Assembly: GCF_016802725.1 (NCBI RefSeq)
Contig: NC_052669.1
Span: forward strand, 188,501 to 252,500
Source of the DNA: Solenopsis invicta
Taxonomy: Eukaryota; Arthropoda; Insecta; Hymenoptera; Formicidae
Direction: 5' to 3'
DNA: 64,000 bases
Both the position numbers and the translations under genes were made by a program. This document shows, piece after piece, positions 35,281 through 64,000 of the stretch. The first letter of the stretch is position 1. Each line of letters starts with the position of its first letter. The notes beneath the pieces were generated by a model. That model was not told the DNA's origin. It searched no databases and saw nothing but the letters and a program-made list of their open reading frames with translations.

Positions 35281-36166
35281 TACTTAAGCGGATGCGTAGG
35301 GGTCAAGATTAATCCAGACGCACAAATAAATATTTCTCCGTTTCACTTTTGTTTGCAATATTTTCCTTCTACATTTTGATCTAAACTTTTACCAAATAAT
35401 ATCAATAGCTCGAATATTTTAGCTATAAGCAGCAATTCTTTTATATCTTGGATCAATTTGACCCCCAGGCAACTAAATACGTAACTTACCGCGCAATTCA
35501 GCGCATTACTTAAAAATTTATTTTTAATTTTCATTTTTTTAGATAATTTTTATTTTTCTTTTAATTTTTTCGATATAAATATATATTTTATTTTCTACAT
35601 TGATAAATTTCATTTTTAATAAATAAATGATAATTGTTATATCTAAATATTTTTTTAATAATATAAAAAATGTTGATCAATATTTTCAGGATTTTTGGAA
35701 TAATATCCTCTAAAAAATTAATATACGAGGTTCATGTACTAATCATGTACTTATAAAATAATATAATACAATATTACGTCACTTTCTGAATTATTATTAG
35801 CTTTAAACAACTATGTTATTTAAATAATACTCATATATTTTTCTATTTATTCTTGTACTTCAAGTGTAATGATAACTGAAATTTATTTGATAATTTTAAG
35901 TGCCTGCATTTATTGATTAATTTGAAAGCTTTGAATTTATTAGTCAAAATATTGCGTAAAGAAATATTTTTAAAAATATATAGCTTTTTTATATTTCTAA
36001 TTCTTGCGAATTATTATTTCATGCTTAAAATATGTATCATTTTATAATTACTTATAAATAAAAATAAAAAATTTTGTTTATATATAAAATGTAAATAAAT
36101 TAAAATATGAGTCAAATTGACCCCCACGCGACCATTATCATTAAAAATCAGGTACCCGCTTAAGTA
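35281..36166. mobile_element. TTAA-flanked non-autonomous transposon, 886 bp
   Basis: Termini TACTTAAGCGG and exact inverse CCGCTTAAGTA, both flanked by TTAA (35277-35280, 36167-36170). GGGTCAA/TTGACCCCC motifs lie internally. TTAA duplication is typical of the piggyBac and Kolobok superfamilies; nothing encoded. Confidence 0.75.
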
Positions 36167-36170
36167 TTAA

Positions 36171-38981
36171 AGCAATAAATATTTATTGATTCTTTTAAAC
36201 TAAACTTTATTAAAAAAAAAAAAACTAATTGAGGTAGGCCAAGAACTAGCAACAAATTAATGTTAGTTAAAAATATTTAATCTGTAACTATGATATAACA
36301 AATAATATAGCGAAACACGTTTTACTTATTGTTAGTCTTCAATTGGAAAAACATAATAAAACTATTAACGAATAATAAAAATTAAACATAGAAAACATAA
36401 AGCAATACACGAAAACAGATCAGATTAACATGCACACTAATATCCATGAAATCTACATTTGACAATAATTAAATATTCTAATAGTTTCTCACATCGGAGT
36501 TATTTTCCTCTCTCTTTTATCATCGTAAGTGATATGATCGTCAATTACCTCTTGAGACAAAAAAATGTTTTCTGATCCGAACTATTATCCCCAACAATCG
36601 AATATTACTAAAATTATATTGTTGCAAATAGTCGTGATGATAAATTACTATGTACAAATGTAAACTGGTCAGAAGTTTATAAGGAAATGTTAAAAATTAA
36701 CAATGACTGTTTTAAGAATATCCAAATAAGTGGTTAAATTGTTATTGCAAATATATTTTTGTTTTTGAAAAATTTTAATTTAATTAATAATAGAACATTT
36801 TTAAATTCCTTGATTTTTTTAAATAATCATATTTTATATTAAATAAATAACAAAAACAGTTTAAAAACTGGATATAACAATTTAAAAATATAAAATATAA
36901 ATGTAATAAAGCTTCAGGAATCGAATCTGGCACTCCGAGCGTAGTAGTGAACATCTTATTAGGGATGCTGTGCCGCTAACTCAATAACAGCGCTTTCGTA
37001 ACGGTACTGAAGTACCGAACTGTTACAAATATTTTATCATCATTTTTTCAAGAATATCTAAATAGTGGATTCTGTGGCTTTACTGTACTGTAGTAATTAT
37101 ATGAATGAATACTACACATCTATAAAATTTTATTAAAATCAGTGACCAGAGATTGTCGGGGACAGGTCCTTGTCCCTTTATAAATTAACTTGTTTTACTA
37201 TATTTTGTGTGACATCTATAGATTAAATATTTTACTATTGGTTATAGCTATAAATTAAATCTTTTTTTAACTAATATCCGTTAATTTCTTGCTCGTTCTT
37301 GACTTACATTAACAAATCGAATAGTTTTTATTTAAAATAACGAGCAGGATACTCATCGTAATTTTTAAATTTTATTTTGAAATATTTTAATTAACCTTTT
37401 TCATTAAAAATGCTTTAAAAGTATATTAAAAAAAGAGAAACAGAATAAGATTTTAAAAATCTTGAAAAATTCGTATTTCTGATGTTTGAATTTAAGTATT
37501 TATTGTATCAATCAAATGTAAATAATCAATATCATATAAATAAAATTCATCCTAATGAATCTTATTTTATCTTTTATTTGTGGGATAAAGATATAATGAA
37601 TGGCTTTCGAACATTATAAAGTAAGATCATGAGTGATACAAGTGTGATATTTTCTTTGGTGAAAATTTTTCTAAAAATTTTTGTATTTTTTAAATTTATG
37701 AAAATTAAAGAAAAAAGTTCTTTAATTGTTTTAGAGTTTTAAAATTTTTATTAAAAATAATTTGAAATAATTAAAAATAATAAAATGAGAAATCTTAAAA
37801 TATATTAAATTTCATCACATATATAAAGATTTGTAAAAACAATGTAGATTTTTGTCTACATTTTTTTCATATTTTTTTAAATTTTATAAGAAATCTCTAA
37901 ATTTTATAAGAAATAAAATACTTAGAATATATCAGAATTCACATATATGAAAACTTTCAGAAAAGATGTAGACTTTTTCATATATGTATGTATAGATTTC
38001 AGATTTTGTAAGTTTTTTTTCCTGAAATTATAGAACAAGAAATTTTTAAAACATACTAGAATTCATAAATATATGTACATAAAGATTTCTAGAAAAATTG
38101 TAGATTTGTTCATATTCTTCCGTAATCGCTTTGAAAAAAGTCTTTTATAATGGAATCGCATTGGATTCCAATGGAAAGTACATTCTATCTCTTGGAATTA
38201 AGAAATTATACTGGATAGAATAAAAGATGAAGCATTATATTGCTCAACTATGTGTATTTTAACGAAACGATAATAAGGTGATGCTTTGAATCCCCAACAT
38301 TGGGATCTAAATTAAAATGAATAAAATAATTGTACATTACAATACAGTATTAAAATCCTGTATTAGAAATGTGTCTAATAATTCAAATTAGTTTAAATAT
38401 CTTTAATAAAAAATTTCAGATATTGAATTTTAGAAAAGATCTGAAAAATATTCCAATTTTTTCAAATTATTTCTAAAAAATATTCCAATTTGTTCAAAAA
38501 TTTGAAAAATTCTTTAAAAATCTCATAAAATTTTTACAGAAATTTTAGAAAAGTTATATAACAAATGAGAAAAATTTTCACCAGAATCTACACTAGATAA
38601 TTTATAATTGTTGGTAATGTGCGCGTAGATAATTCGCGTTAAATCCGCACAACATATTTATAGAGCGAGATCGAGATCGATTTAAATCTTAAATGTTATC
38701 GTCATCTCTTTCCAACATCTCTTTTACTATTCGAGTGCATCTTAACTGGCTACGATTTTATTACGATTTATCTGCTCTGCAGAATAGACCAATACATGTA
38801 AAACATGATGGATTTTATAAAATTGAAAGATTGTATAAAAGAAAAAGGATCGTCTTCTCAGAGTACATTCAAAATTCTTTCGAATATACTGAACACATTT
38901 CGATTATCGTACTGAACAAGCGAACTATTCGAATAACAAAGTGAACAATGATATATAAATGAATAATGATAAAAATATATA
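36171..38981. other. AT-rich intergenic DNA
   Basis: No gene or confident element apart from the possible SINE fragment. Open frame 38693-38944 has no recognisable product. Confidence 0.5.
36925..37005 (-). repeat. Possible tRNA-derived SINE fragment
   Basis: Read on the minus strand it has TTGAGTTAGCGGCACAGC, resembling an A box, and CAGATTCGATTCCTG, close to the B-box consensus, about 45 bases apart. No tail was identified. Confidence 0.35.
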
Positions 38982-39818
38982 CACGGTCTGTCCAAAAAAT
39001 TCAGGACTGAATTTTTTCGAGACACACTAGTTGCTTCATCCATAGGAGACTTGTGAAATTTTTAGTAATATCATTTCTTTGTAAATGTACGTTAGATTTA
39101 GCTGACTATCATTATTCTGTGCTGAGAACGAGACTATCGAAGTTTTTGGTGTATTATAAAAGTAATTGTGAAATAAAAAGAACAATGATTAACATAATTT
39201 AAAAATTGGAAAAACAGTTACGAAAACGTTCGAGGATATGAAAAATGCTTACGGTGATAAATATTTAAGTGTTTGAGTGATTTAAAGGATTCAAAGAGGG
39301 CCGAGAGTCGCTCTGTTCAAAACCTTATTTACAAGAAATTGTTCCCGTGTGCACTGTAAACTCTTACTTCTATCTGGATATATTGGATCAGCTTCGCAAA
39401 AGGATTCAATGTGTTTGACCAGACCAATGGAAGAAAAAAGATTTTTTTTGCCGCCCACATGGCTGGAATCGTGACCCAGTTTTTAACACGAAAACAAATT
39501 CCTGTGCTTCCTTTCATCACTTTCCATATTCAGCTGATTAGCTCTATATGACTTTTTTCTGTTTCCGGAACTCATTCATATAAAGGAGGAACACACTACG
39601 ACTATTTAGAGGATATCCAAGTTAATATGACGCGAGAATTAAAGAGAATTTCAAAAGAAACCCTCTATAAAAAAAAAGTTTCCAAGTTATATGAACGTTG
39701 TAATCGTTGTATTGAATTACAAGGAAACTGTAAAACATGACAAGTAAAAGAAAGTTTTTACAATTTTTTCTATTTATATTTTAAACCAGTAGTCTCGGAA
39801 GTTTTTGGACAAACCGTG
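38982..39818 (+). pseudogene. Decayed mariner transposon and transposase remnant
   Basis: Left end CACGGTCTGTCCAAAAAATTC pairs with the right end GAAGTTTTTGGACAAACCGTG; TA flanks the left, CA the right. Between them, frameshifted fragments resemble the C-terminal half of a mariner transposase: VNSYFYLDILDQLRKRI, FLTRKQIPVLP, DFFLFPELIH and GTHYDYLEDIQVNMTREL. Multiple stops and frame changes; element shorter than a full mariner (about 1.3 kb). Confidence 0.8.
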
Positions 39819-40711
39819 CATTAATATAACATAAAATTGTAATTTCTAATTAGCGAATTTCTATTACTCATAATAGAATATTCAGTGGACGATCGGTCTG
39901 CGTTACGTTAAGCGTAAAAGAATTGAAAGCACCCTATTTGTCAGATTAAAAATAAATATGTCGCAATAAGTAATAAATACATAATCACTATTATCTAAAA
40001 CTCTGTAAATACCGACTACAAAAATAATCTTTTTCATTTCTATTTAACAAACTGATTCTTTGCGATATATATATATATATATAATTTTCTCTAGTACACG
40101 CACATACGCGTACGCACACACGCACACATATGATTCTTTTCATGAAGGATGTGACACAAGTATAGGCTTCTAGAAACACACATCTATTCTTCAAGCATTA
40201 CTAAAGGCAAAGAGATAAAGGCACAAAGTAAAAGAATTATTGCTTCTCGCTGTAACTAAAGTGCATCGCGTTCCATACGTTCACATAATAAATCACAAAG
40301 CTCAACAAAAAATAGGAGATATTCGCAAGCTTTAGCTATACATTGCACTCTACCTCTTCTTACTTCTCCTTCTCATGAATCCGTAGCAGCATCGACGAAG
40401 CTCAAATCTTGTAATTTAAGAAAAAAGTACGGTAGAAATATGGTGTAATTAAGAAACGGTTCCAAAATAGTGTAAAATGATTTACTGTCTCGAAATTAGA
40501 AAAGTATTTCTTGAAGGTTTAGAACTTGTCGAGCACTACAAACTTCTGGCTGAAGAAGACTGTCCTGAAGACGCAGTCGAACGTCGAACGAGATCTAATT
40601 TCATTTGATGTTTTATAAGAAATCCAGGAACCTTTTTTTAGTTTTCCGGGGACAACTAGAAGACAGTTACGGTCTTGTTGCAATCAACAAGCAAAGAGCG
40701 AGCTCGTTAGG

Positions 40712-57168
<16,457 letters not shown>

Positions 57169-60100
57169 CTGAAACACAAGAGAAAAACAATTTCGTTAGT
57201 TGATCGTTCCACAACAATCGGCAATAATGTCATCACTCGAGACAAATTGATCTATGTAGCGATCGATTTAATTGGGATCGAATGTCATCTCGTGAACTCC
57301 ACATTAACATGCAATTTATTGCACTTGCTGTACAGCTGTACAACTGTACAGCTGTACGGCTGTACAGCTGCTGCTGACGTATAACGAACGATAATGTTAT
57401 GACTACCAATCAAGATGGTATGCATACATGGTTCGTCCAACTAACTTTCAATGATACTCTTCAATCTTGGGCTGGATCGTAACCTTTCGAATTATAAAGT
57501 GTTTATGCGAATATGGCGAATTATAAATCTATTGTATGTACATGAGTTAATTGATAAATTTTGAGCCTAAACATGAAAATGACATTACTGGCCGGAAACT
57601 GTTGTAGGTCTGAAAGCTGAGATGATCCATCTCTCCAATGGCTGTTCTTAAATTTTTAGACATACGCGATGCTTAGTTTTGTTTTTATAGTTGTAATACG
57701 CGTGTTTGTACATTTTTCAACGATGGAAAAAAAACGAATATGTGAATTCTATGATTAAATATTGGATGAGTGCAAAGGCTTGACTCTAATAGATGTCATT
57801 AGTAGAGTTGTATGGTAGAGGTATTGATTGTTATGTGAGCATATTTCACATCTGTTGAAAAGTGACATAATCGATGGTCATGTGAGCAAAAGATTTGTTT
57901 GTTTTAAATTTATGTTATAAAAAATTTTTTCAATTTACGAAAAAGTTATATTTATATTATATTGTGTTTTCGAGTTTCGGAAGGCTGTAATAGTTGAAAT
58001 TGCTGTAAAAAAAAAAAAATAAAAAAAAATAAAAAAAAAACATTCAAGATATTTATCAGAATCCTGCACCAACAATTCGAATTGTCGAAATTTAAATGTG
58101 ACGATTTCTATCTTGATGATTATCAGCCACGCGCTGGACGATCTCTCTCGACATAGATAAATGGCATAGACATTGTGTACGATTTTGTACCATTATGTAC
58201 AATTAACTAAATTATGTACAGTTTAATGCAAAATAATGCACGAATTTCAATAAAAGATTTACTTGAGACTCAACATTGTCAGATCAACCGCATTTCGGCA
58301 TTAAAAACAATTAGATAAAAAAGGGAGGGATAAATCAGACTTATTTGCAGTTTTTGTTCTCTATAAGACGCAATTAAAGTCCGATCATAAAACCGAGGGT
58401 ATCATTGGAAAGACAATTTAATTCCTTTTATTTTTACTTTAAATCATTTTAACGTATTTCTCACCTGTGTTGAATTATGACGAAAAATATAAAAATACTT
58501 TTTCCGGTCCGATTTAAAACCAGTGATAAAAGTAGAAGTTTCCGATTTGGACTATTCCCTAGTTCAAATCGAACACTCCTATAGAATTTTAAAAGAATTT
58601 AATGTATTTCTTGTTTAGTATTGAATAAAAACGAGTTATTTGATAGTCATAAATAAAAACTTTACTAAAAAAAAATTAGTGACAGTTTATACAATGAGAA
58701 TTAAAATCCATAAGATTTAATTATTTCCAGTCTAATGACTCAAAATATTTTACTAATTTAACATTTCTAGGACTAGATTTCGACCGATAGTCGACCAATC
58801 ACCAGCAATGCTATCAGATTGTAATTCCGATGTAGTAGTCCGATTTGAACAAGAGTCCTTTCGAACTTTGAAACAAATTTTACAATAAACCGCAAGTGAT
58901 TACAAAACACTTGATATTTTTTAATTCTCTCGCTCTTTAATTATCTTAAATCAATTACCTTTTAAAATTTTAACATCTTTTAAATAATAATTTACAAAGA
59001 TTTTTTTTTTTTTAATAATTTTCGTATGATGACTAAAAATAAATATTCGCGTTTATTCTATGAATGTTACGACAGAGAGCTGTCAAACTGCTGTCACATC
59101 TTCGGTATCTTATAAAGACTTTCTTATAAAGATTTATAAATGGCACGTAAATCTGCTTAACCGTATTCATTTAAAAAGGTCCTATTTGGAACACGTTCCG
59201 ATATTTAGGCCACTCTCTTCTTTAAAAATAGATATTTAAGTGCTTTTGTTTAAAATGTAAAAAACATTCCTGATATGAGTTAATATCTCGTATCTCTTTT
59301 ATACTTAATACAAAATATCTTTTGAAAGAATGCAACATTAAAAACTAATCTATAGTATGTTCTTTGCTGTCTGTTTCTTGCTTTTTGCTCATTGTCTTTT
59401 TGCAACTTCGCTCACTATTTTATCGACAATTACGTTTCTCGTCACATGTGTCTTGTCTCTTTCGGAATTCGTCAACTTTTATCTTGCCAATTTCGATAAA
59501 ACATTGCAAAGAGGCAAAAAGCGATATGCAAGAAAACAAAACACAAGAAGCAAAGAGCACATTATATAGATTAGCCTTAAGTAAATTCTACTTAAAAAAT
59601 TTAAAAATTTAATTTTTATTTCTCTCCTATTATATTTTTTAAAATTTATTATTTATAATTAAATATCATAATCTTTATATAGAGATTAATATTTTTTCTG
59701 TAATATATAACAGCATTGAGAAAAATGATCTGACTACATTGAAAAACTTGTATGATTGAGTGTTTCTGGTGAAATCAAACAGAATTTCTGATTATTATAG
59801 TAGGATTCTAGTTCTCATAACCAGAACTGAATAAACTATCAGAATTTGATAGATTTTACTATAATCTGGTAAATCCTATAAGATTCTGATTCGTCCGTTT
59901 TTATTGGCTCTACCTGAAAAATGGTAGTTGGTAGTCATCAATCAAAACGAAACATATTTCATTTAATAAAAGGCTTGTAAACCATTTAAAATATATATTT
60001 CAATTACGCCTCAATTTATAAAGACTTCCCGATCCAAGGTATTCAGCGTAATGATCCGCACGATTTTTGAACTTTCAGCAGATTAAAAAAAAAGATGGAA

Positions 60101-60971
60101 AAGTGAATATTGAAGATCTGTTTCATGCAAGCTATAATAAAAGCAATAAAAATTTTGTTTATTTTTTAAAATTAAAAAGTCGATATATTATCTCTGAAAT
60201 TTTTAAATAGCACCATACAATTTTTTCTCATAATATTATAGGAGTCTTCAAGATGTATTCAACGAGAACTTTTATTGATAGTTTATTGATTTTATTGTGT
60301 GTGACACAAACACACAATATTTATCATAAATACCCATTAATAAAAAGACTACGTCAGTAAAAGCCATGTAAAAAACACACTCTGCTATTAAGGCTCGTTA
60401 ACGAAAACGATGCATCATCTAATTATTGAAAGTGTTTTCACGTATATGACAGATTTTTTTCAGTACTTGTCATTGACGCATAAATTAAAGTTTAAACGTG
60501 CGGCTTTGCGGAAAATTATTGAGAAATTATGGACTATCGGCTTATGAATTTATTTGCGAACGTTATAGCAATCCAAATCACAAGCGTGCATAGCCGGTTG
60601 TTGAGATAATTGTGACACCACTTTCAGCAAGAACGAAGTAATATACATTAATGCACAGCGGCTAACGTAATAGTTAGCGCTAGCAATTGTATACAATTTA
60701 TGTAGCTAATCAAATCAGCTGTTTAGCAAGTCAAATTGTGCTTCTGTAAAATTTCAACGTAATTACAATTTGAAAAAATACATCAACGCGATATCGTTAT
60801 ATGGTTTTTCAGATTTACGATCAAAATTTTATATTTTTCCTAACGACAAAGTTAAACTTTGAGTTTCATGAATGTGTTTAATAATAAGAAGCATATTACT
60901 CGCGACTTGTAAAAATTTGCTATTTTTACTTGGAGATAGATGATATGCAATATCGGATTCAATGACATTTC

Positions 60972-60977
<6 letters not shown>

Positions 60978-61012
<35 letters not shown>

Positions 61013-61013
61013 T
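60978..61013. repeat. TAA microsatellite
   Basis: About 12 copies of ATA/TAA. Confidence 0.9.
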
Positions 61014-61263
61014 CACGTCTGTGATAGTCCCTTTGACTATGTAGGTCAAATATGAAGCAAACCGTTGAAAAACTGACGAAACTTATTTATAGCTCAATGC
61101 ACACACACGCACATACACTATATATTACATAATAATAAGAGAGAATAATATCAGTATGCTGTCAAGCATATCATTTAAAACGTGACTGAAAAAGGTCAAG
61201 GATGATTTATTCGGTAAATAATACGTTCCGATTGAAATTTTGAAAATAACTTTTGTATTACAA

Positions 61264-61264
<1 letters not shown>

Positions 61265-61294
<30 letters not shown>
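61265..61294. repeat. CA microsatellite
   Basis: (CA)n, about 15 copies. Confidence 0.9.
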
Positions 61295-61296
<2 letters not shown>

Positions 61297-61736
61297 ATAT
61301 TTTGTTAATACCTCTTTTACATTACAAATATTTATTTCGTTAATATTTATCGATAAAAAAATTAATTCTATTATGTAGCAGTAATATTGTATTTACATGT
61401 AGATATCGTTAAACTCGACAATAAATGTCCAAATTTTTGCAAATTCTGCAAAAGTTATCATTTATTTCTTATAGCGGCCAGCCAATGACCTACATTTTGT
61501 CTGTATCATTACTACGTTATCATTAAGCGGCAATTTAACAACGTTAATTTCATAATATTAATAAATTTTGCGCAATTTAATATCTTGAGATTTGTTTATT
61601 GATTTTTATGATTTTTTTTTTATTTGTGTATAACAATTTTTACCGTTTAACATCTTTTCTGTGTCAATGACATCGAACAGAGAGGCACAATTGGCATTAT
61701 TTACACGTTGTGAAGGTATCGATATTCCAAAGGAGA

Positions 61737-61866
61737 AGAGTCAAAATAATGTTAATTTGATGTCATGATTGATAAAATTTGTCATTTTTTAATCAAATCC
61801 GTGACCAAAAAGTGGTATAAATTTAATCAATTTGAAATTAAATTGACATCATTTTGACTTTTCTGT
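61737..61866. repeat. Short inverted-repeat element (MITE-like)
   Basis: Arms of about 35 bp: GAGTCAAAATAATGTTAATT at the left and AATTGACATCATTTTGACTT at the right. No coding content. Confidence 0.55.
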
Positions 61867-63286
61867 TCTTTATGTGTTGCCAAAATGTTGATGTAAATCA
61901 ATGTCATATTATCATTCGTCACTGGCACATTTTATCTCCGTACGCTTTACTACTCTGCCATACTTGAACAAACGTTACGTCTTTTAAAAATGTCATATAT
62001 TTAAACACAAGACTTTTAATATTAGCTGTTTTTCTGAAAGAGTTGATGCAACCTTGTTCAGTAGCACAGGCACTCATTCTTCTCGAGAAATACAATGTAT
62101 GTTACTGTCAAATATCCACGTTTCCCGATAATAACAATGCGCTTTCGGTAGCGGACAGCCACATGTTATCGAGTCGAATCGCTCCGAAAACTATTGAGGC
62201 CGCACGAATGTGACGTAATCAAGATGCAAAATGAGATGTGCAGTATGATTCTTAGTATTCGTACCTGGAAAAAGCACACCTTTATATTTTTACCATAGTT
62301 GCATCCAATCTTGTGTTCCGTGAGTAATTTGTGATATTTCAATTTATTTGATTCCGATGTTCGGAAATTCTGCTTTTTAATTTTCTACATATCTGTCCTA
62401 CATAAGAAGCATCGCAATTTGTGTGCTCCTGATTTTATAAATCGCATTTTTCTTTGAATTCGATGGGAGAACATCTTATTAGCTCCTTTTCCAGATCAAT
62501 GTTTTTATATATTTGTCATATAATTAGTGCACTAGAAATTAAAATTTTCTTTTTGTTTTTATCGGATATATCAACTTTATTCAAGTATGTTTCCTCAAAT
62601 ACAATAACTTGTTTTAAAATGTTTAAAAATTTTTTATGAATAATTTTATTTATTATTTATGTTACTTTGAAACGCGAATACGCTCTTAAAATATTATTTT
62701 TTAAATTAAAAGATTCGGATTCAATATTTTAAAAATTTATTTACTAGATTTTGACATGTACTAATTATACTGTAATATATTAATGTATAAATGATGTAAT
62801 AAAGAATTTCATTCAAATAAATTTGTTAGGTTAGGTTAAAAAGTTATTTTTTAATTTTAATATTTCGATTCACTATAATTAAAAAAGGAAACTTTATATT
62901 CTTAAAATATTATTTATTTAAATTAGATGAATCTTTTAATAAGCATTTACTAAAAACTAGGAAAATTTGTTTTCTTAGTGTGCTATTAATGCGAAGCGCG
63001 CACGATTTCGGAACGATACACTCCTAATCGGGATTTAGCTCTTCATGAATGGACTCGATACACACACTTGCCTCATAGGGTATACAAGTGCTACAGGTTT
63101 GGGCCTTTTCACAGCCTCTTCCTTTCAAGACTGGTCGAGACCGCCGACTCTTAACGAACTCTGAAAGGATCCGATTATTGAGCCAGACGTATGAAAAATA
63201 GTCGCGTTTCGCGTAACATCGCAAAAGAAAAGGATGGTTTGGCAAAATAATGACCAGTCTAAATTGATTCTAAGCAGACTTGTACT

Positions 63287-63295
63287 GTGTGCGTG

Positions 63296-63338
<43 letters not shown>

Positions 63339-63346
63339 ATGCGTGC
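63287..63346. repeat. GTGC microsatellite
   Basis: About 14 copies of TGCG/GTGC, same motif as the long array at 48640. Confidence 0.95.
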
Positions 63347-64000
63347 GATCTGTTCATAAAGTATATTAATCTCTCAATCTGTTCCTGCACAGGAGAGGAA
63401 AAAAACTCAAGGTTTTTTCATTACGAACGGATCACGTCAATCGTATTAACACCTTGCGGTTCGCCGACGATATAGTATCATCATTCGTGGACGTTATCGT
63501 TACGATATAAGAATAATGAATTTTATTACAAATACACAAACAAAATACACAAAATACTTTAAATGTAACTGTAACAGGTGCTTTTACATCGACACATGTT
63601 TACATAAAAATGCAGCTCAATTTATATCATAATCATAGCTTTCGGTGAGATGAAACAAGAATATGATTTTTATCAATCGTTATAATAATTATGATAAATG
63701 TTCCAAGTCTTTCTTTTACAAAACTGAAGGCTTCTATTCGCCGAACTAATAACTGTCGAACTAACGAACTCTTTCAACAGTCGAATATTCCGCGAACATT
63801 TATTATAATTATTATAGCAATTGATAAAAATTTAAAAACATTTATAACTTTTTAATAAACATTTTCGCGCATAAGTATATACTAACATTTGTTTTCTCCA
63901 CTCGATCTTATTGACGTTATTTAAGTTTAATTCCAATCTTTCCAGACACCCTATATATGTGGATCGTAAGTTAAATCGCTGATGTTTATTTTTACCTGCA

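Larger units (their letters stand above)
57169..64000. other. Region upstream of the last visible LPP exon
   Basis: No coding exon supported. Contains a TGTACAGC cluster (57325-57370), TAA, CA and GTGC microsatellites, a short inverted repeat at 61737-61866 and a less AT-rich stretch at 62990-63480. The last bases read TGCAG|GTAAAA on the minus strand, a possible splice donor of the preceding LPP exon, but too little is visible to call it. Confidence 0.45.

Noticed and set aside
59357..59612. Two overlapping plus-strand frames of 70 and 82 codons with hydrophobic starts
   Set aside because: They overlap in different frames, lack splice or promoter context and read as AT/TTC-rich sequence. 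No family resemblance.
62827..62838. Telomere-type TTAGG repeat
   Set aside because: Only two copies (GTTAGGTTAGGTT); such short runs are common by chance in insect DNA.

Overview
The window is eukaryotic and almost certainly from an insect genome. It is AT-rich, its genes are split by large introns with GT-AG junctions, and microsatellites and short inverted-repeat DNA transposons are abundant. The two large genes have clear insect relatives. A hymenopteran such as an ant is my best guess, from texture only.

Layout. (1) 1-7163: AT-rich, no gene, several short inverted-repeat elements and a 1.28 kb TIR element. (2) 7164-13820 (+): eight exons of a Cys-loop ligand-gated anion-channel subunit closest to the insect pHCl-2/Hodor (CG11340/CG6927/CG7589) clade; its signal-peptide exon is not visible. 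(3) 15544-19254 (-): a three-exon gene for a 66-residue protein I do not recognise. (4) 16968-23062: a huge palindrome whose inner 5.3 kb has nearly identical arms of about 2.54 kb around a 215-bp GC-rich spacer. The right arm carries a head-to-head copy of exons 1 and 2 of the 66-aa gene without exon 3. Each arm also contains smaller palindromes. (5) 23892-28830: a 4.9 kb foldback element with an asymmetric inverted array of 164-bp tandem repeats. (6) 28840-40700: no host gene; two decayed mariners, a TTAA-flanked element and other repeats. (7) 40712-57168 (-): six exons of a phospholipid phosphatase (PAP2/LPP, wunen-like) with the catalytic triad of motifs; its first exon(s) lie in the rest of the window or beyond it. 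Its introns hold a 1.49 kb foldback element inserted with a perfect 9-bp target duplication into a tRNA-derived SINE, two inverted copies of a 0.47 kb element, and a 308-bp TGCG microsatellite. (8) 57169-64000: no coding exon I can support.

The genes show no obvious shared pathway: one is a surface anion channel, one a membrane lipid phosphatase, one unknown. The most unusual feature is the density and nesting of foldback DNA: palindromes inside palindromes around a duplicated promoter, plus two elements whose 9-bp duplications (one perfect, one 8/9) resemble Mutator/Foldback-type transposons. All gene models are from reading splice sites and translations by eye; no search was run.
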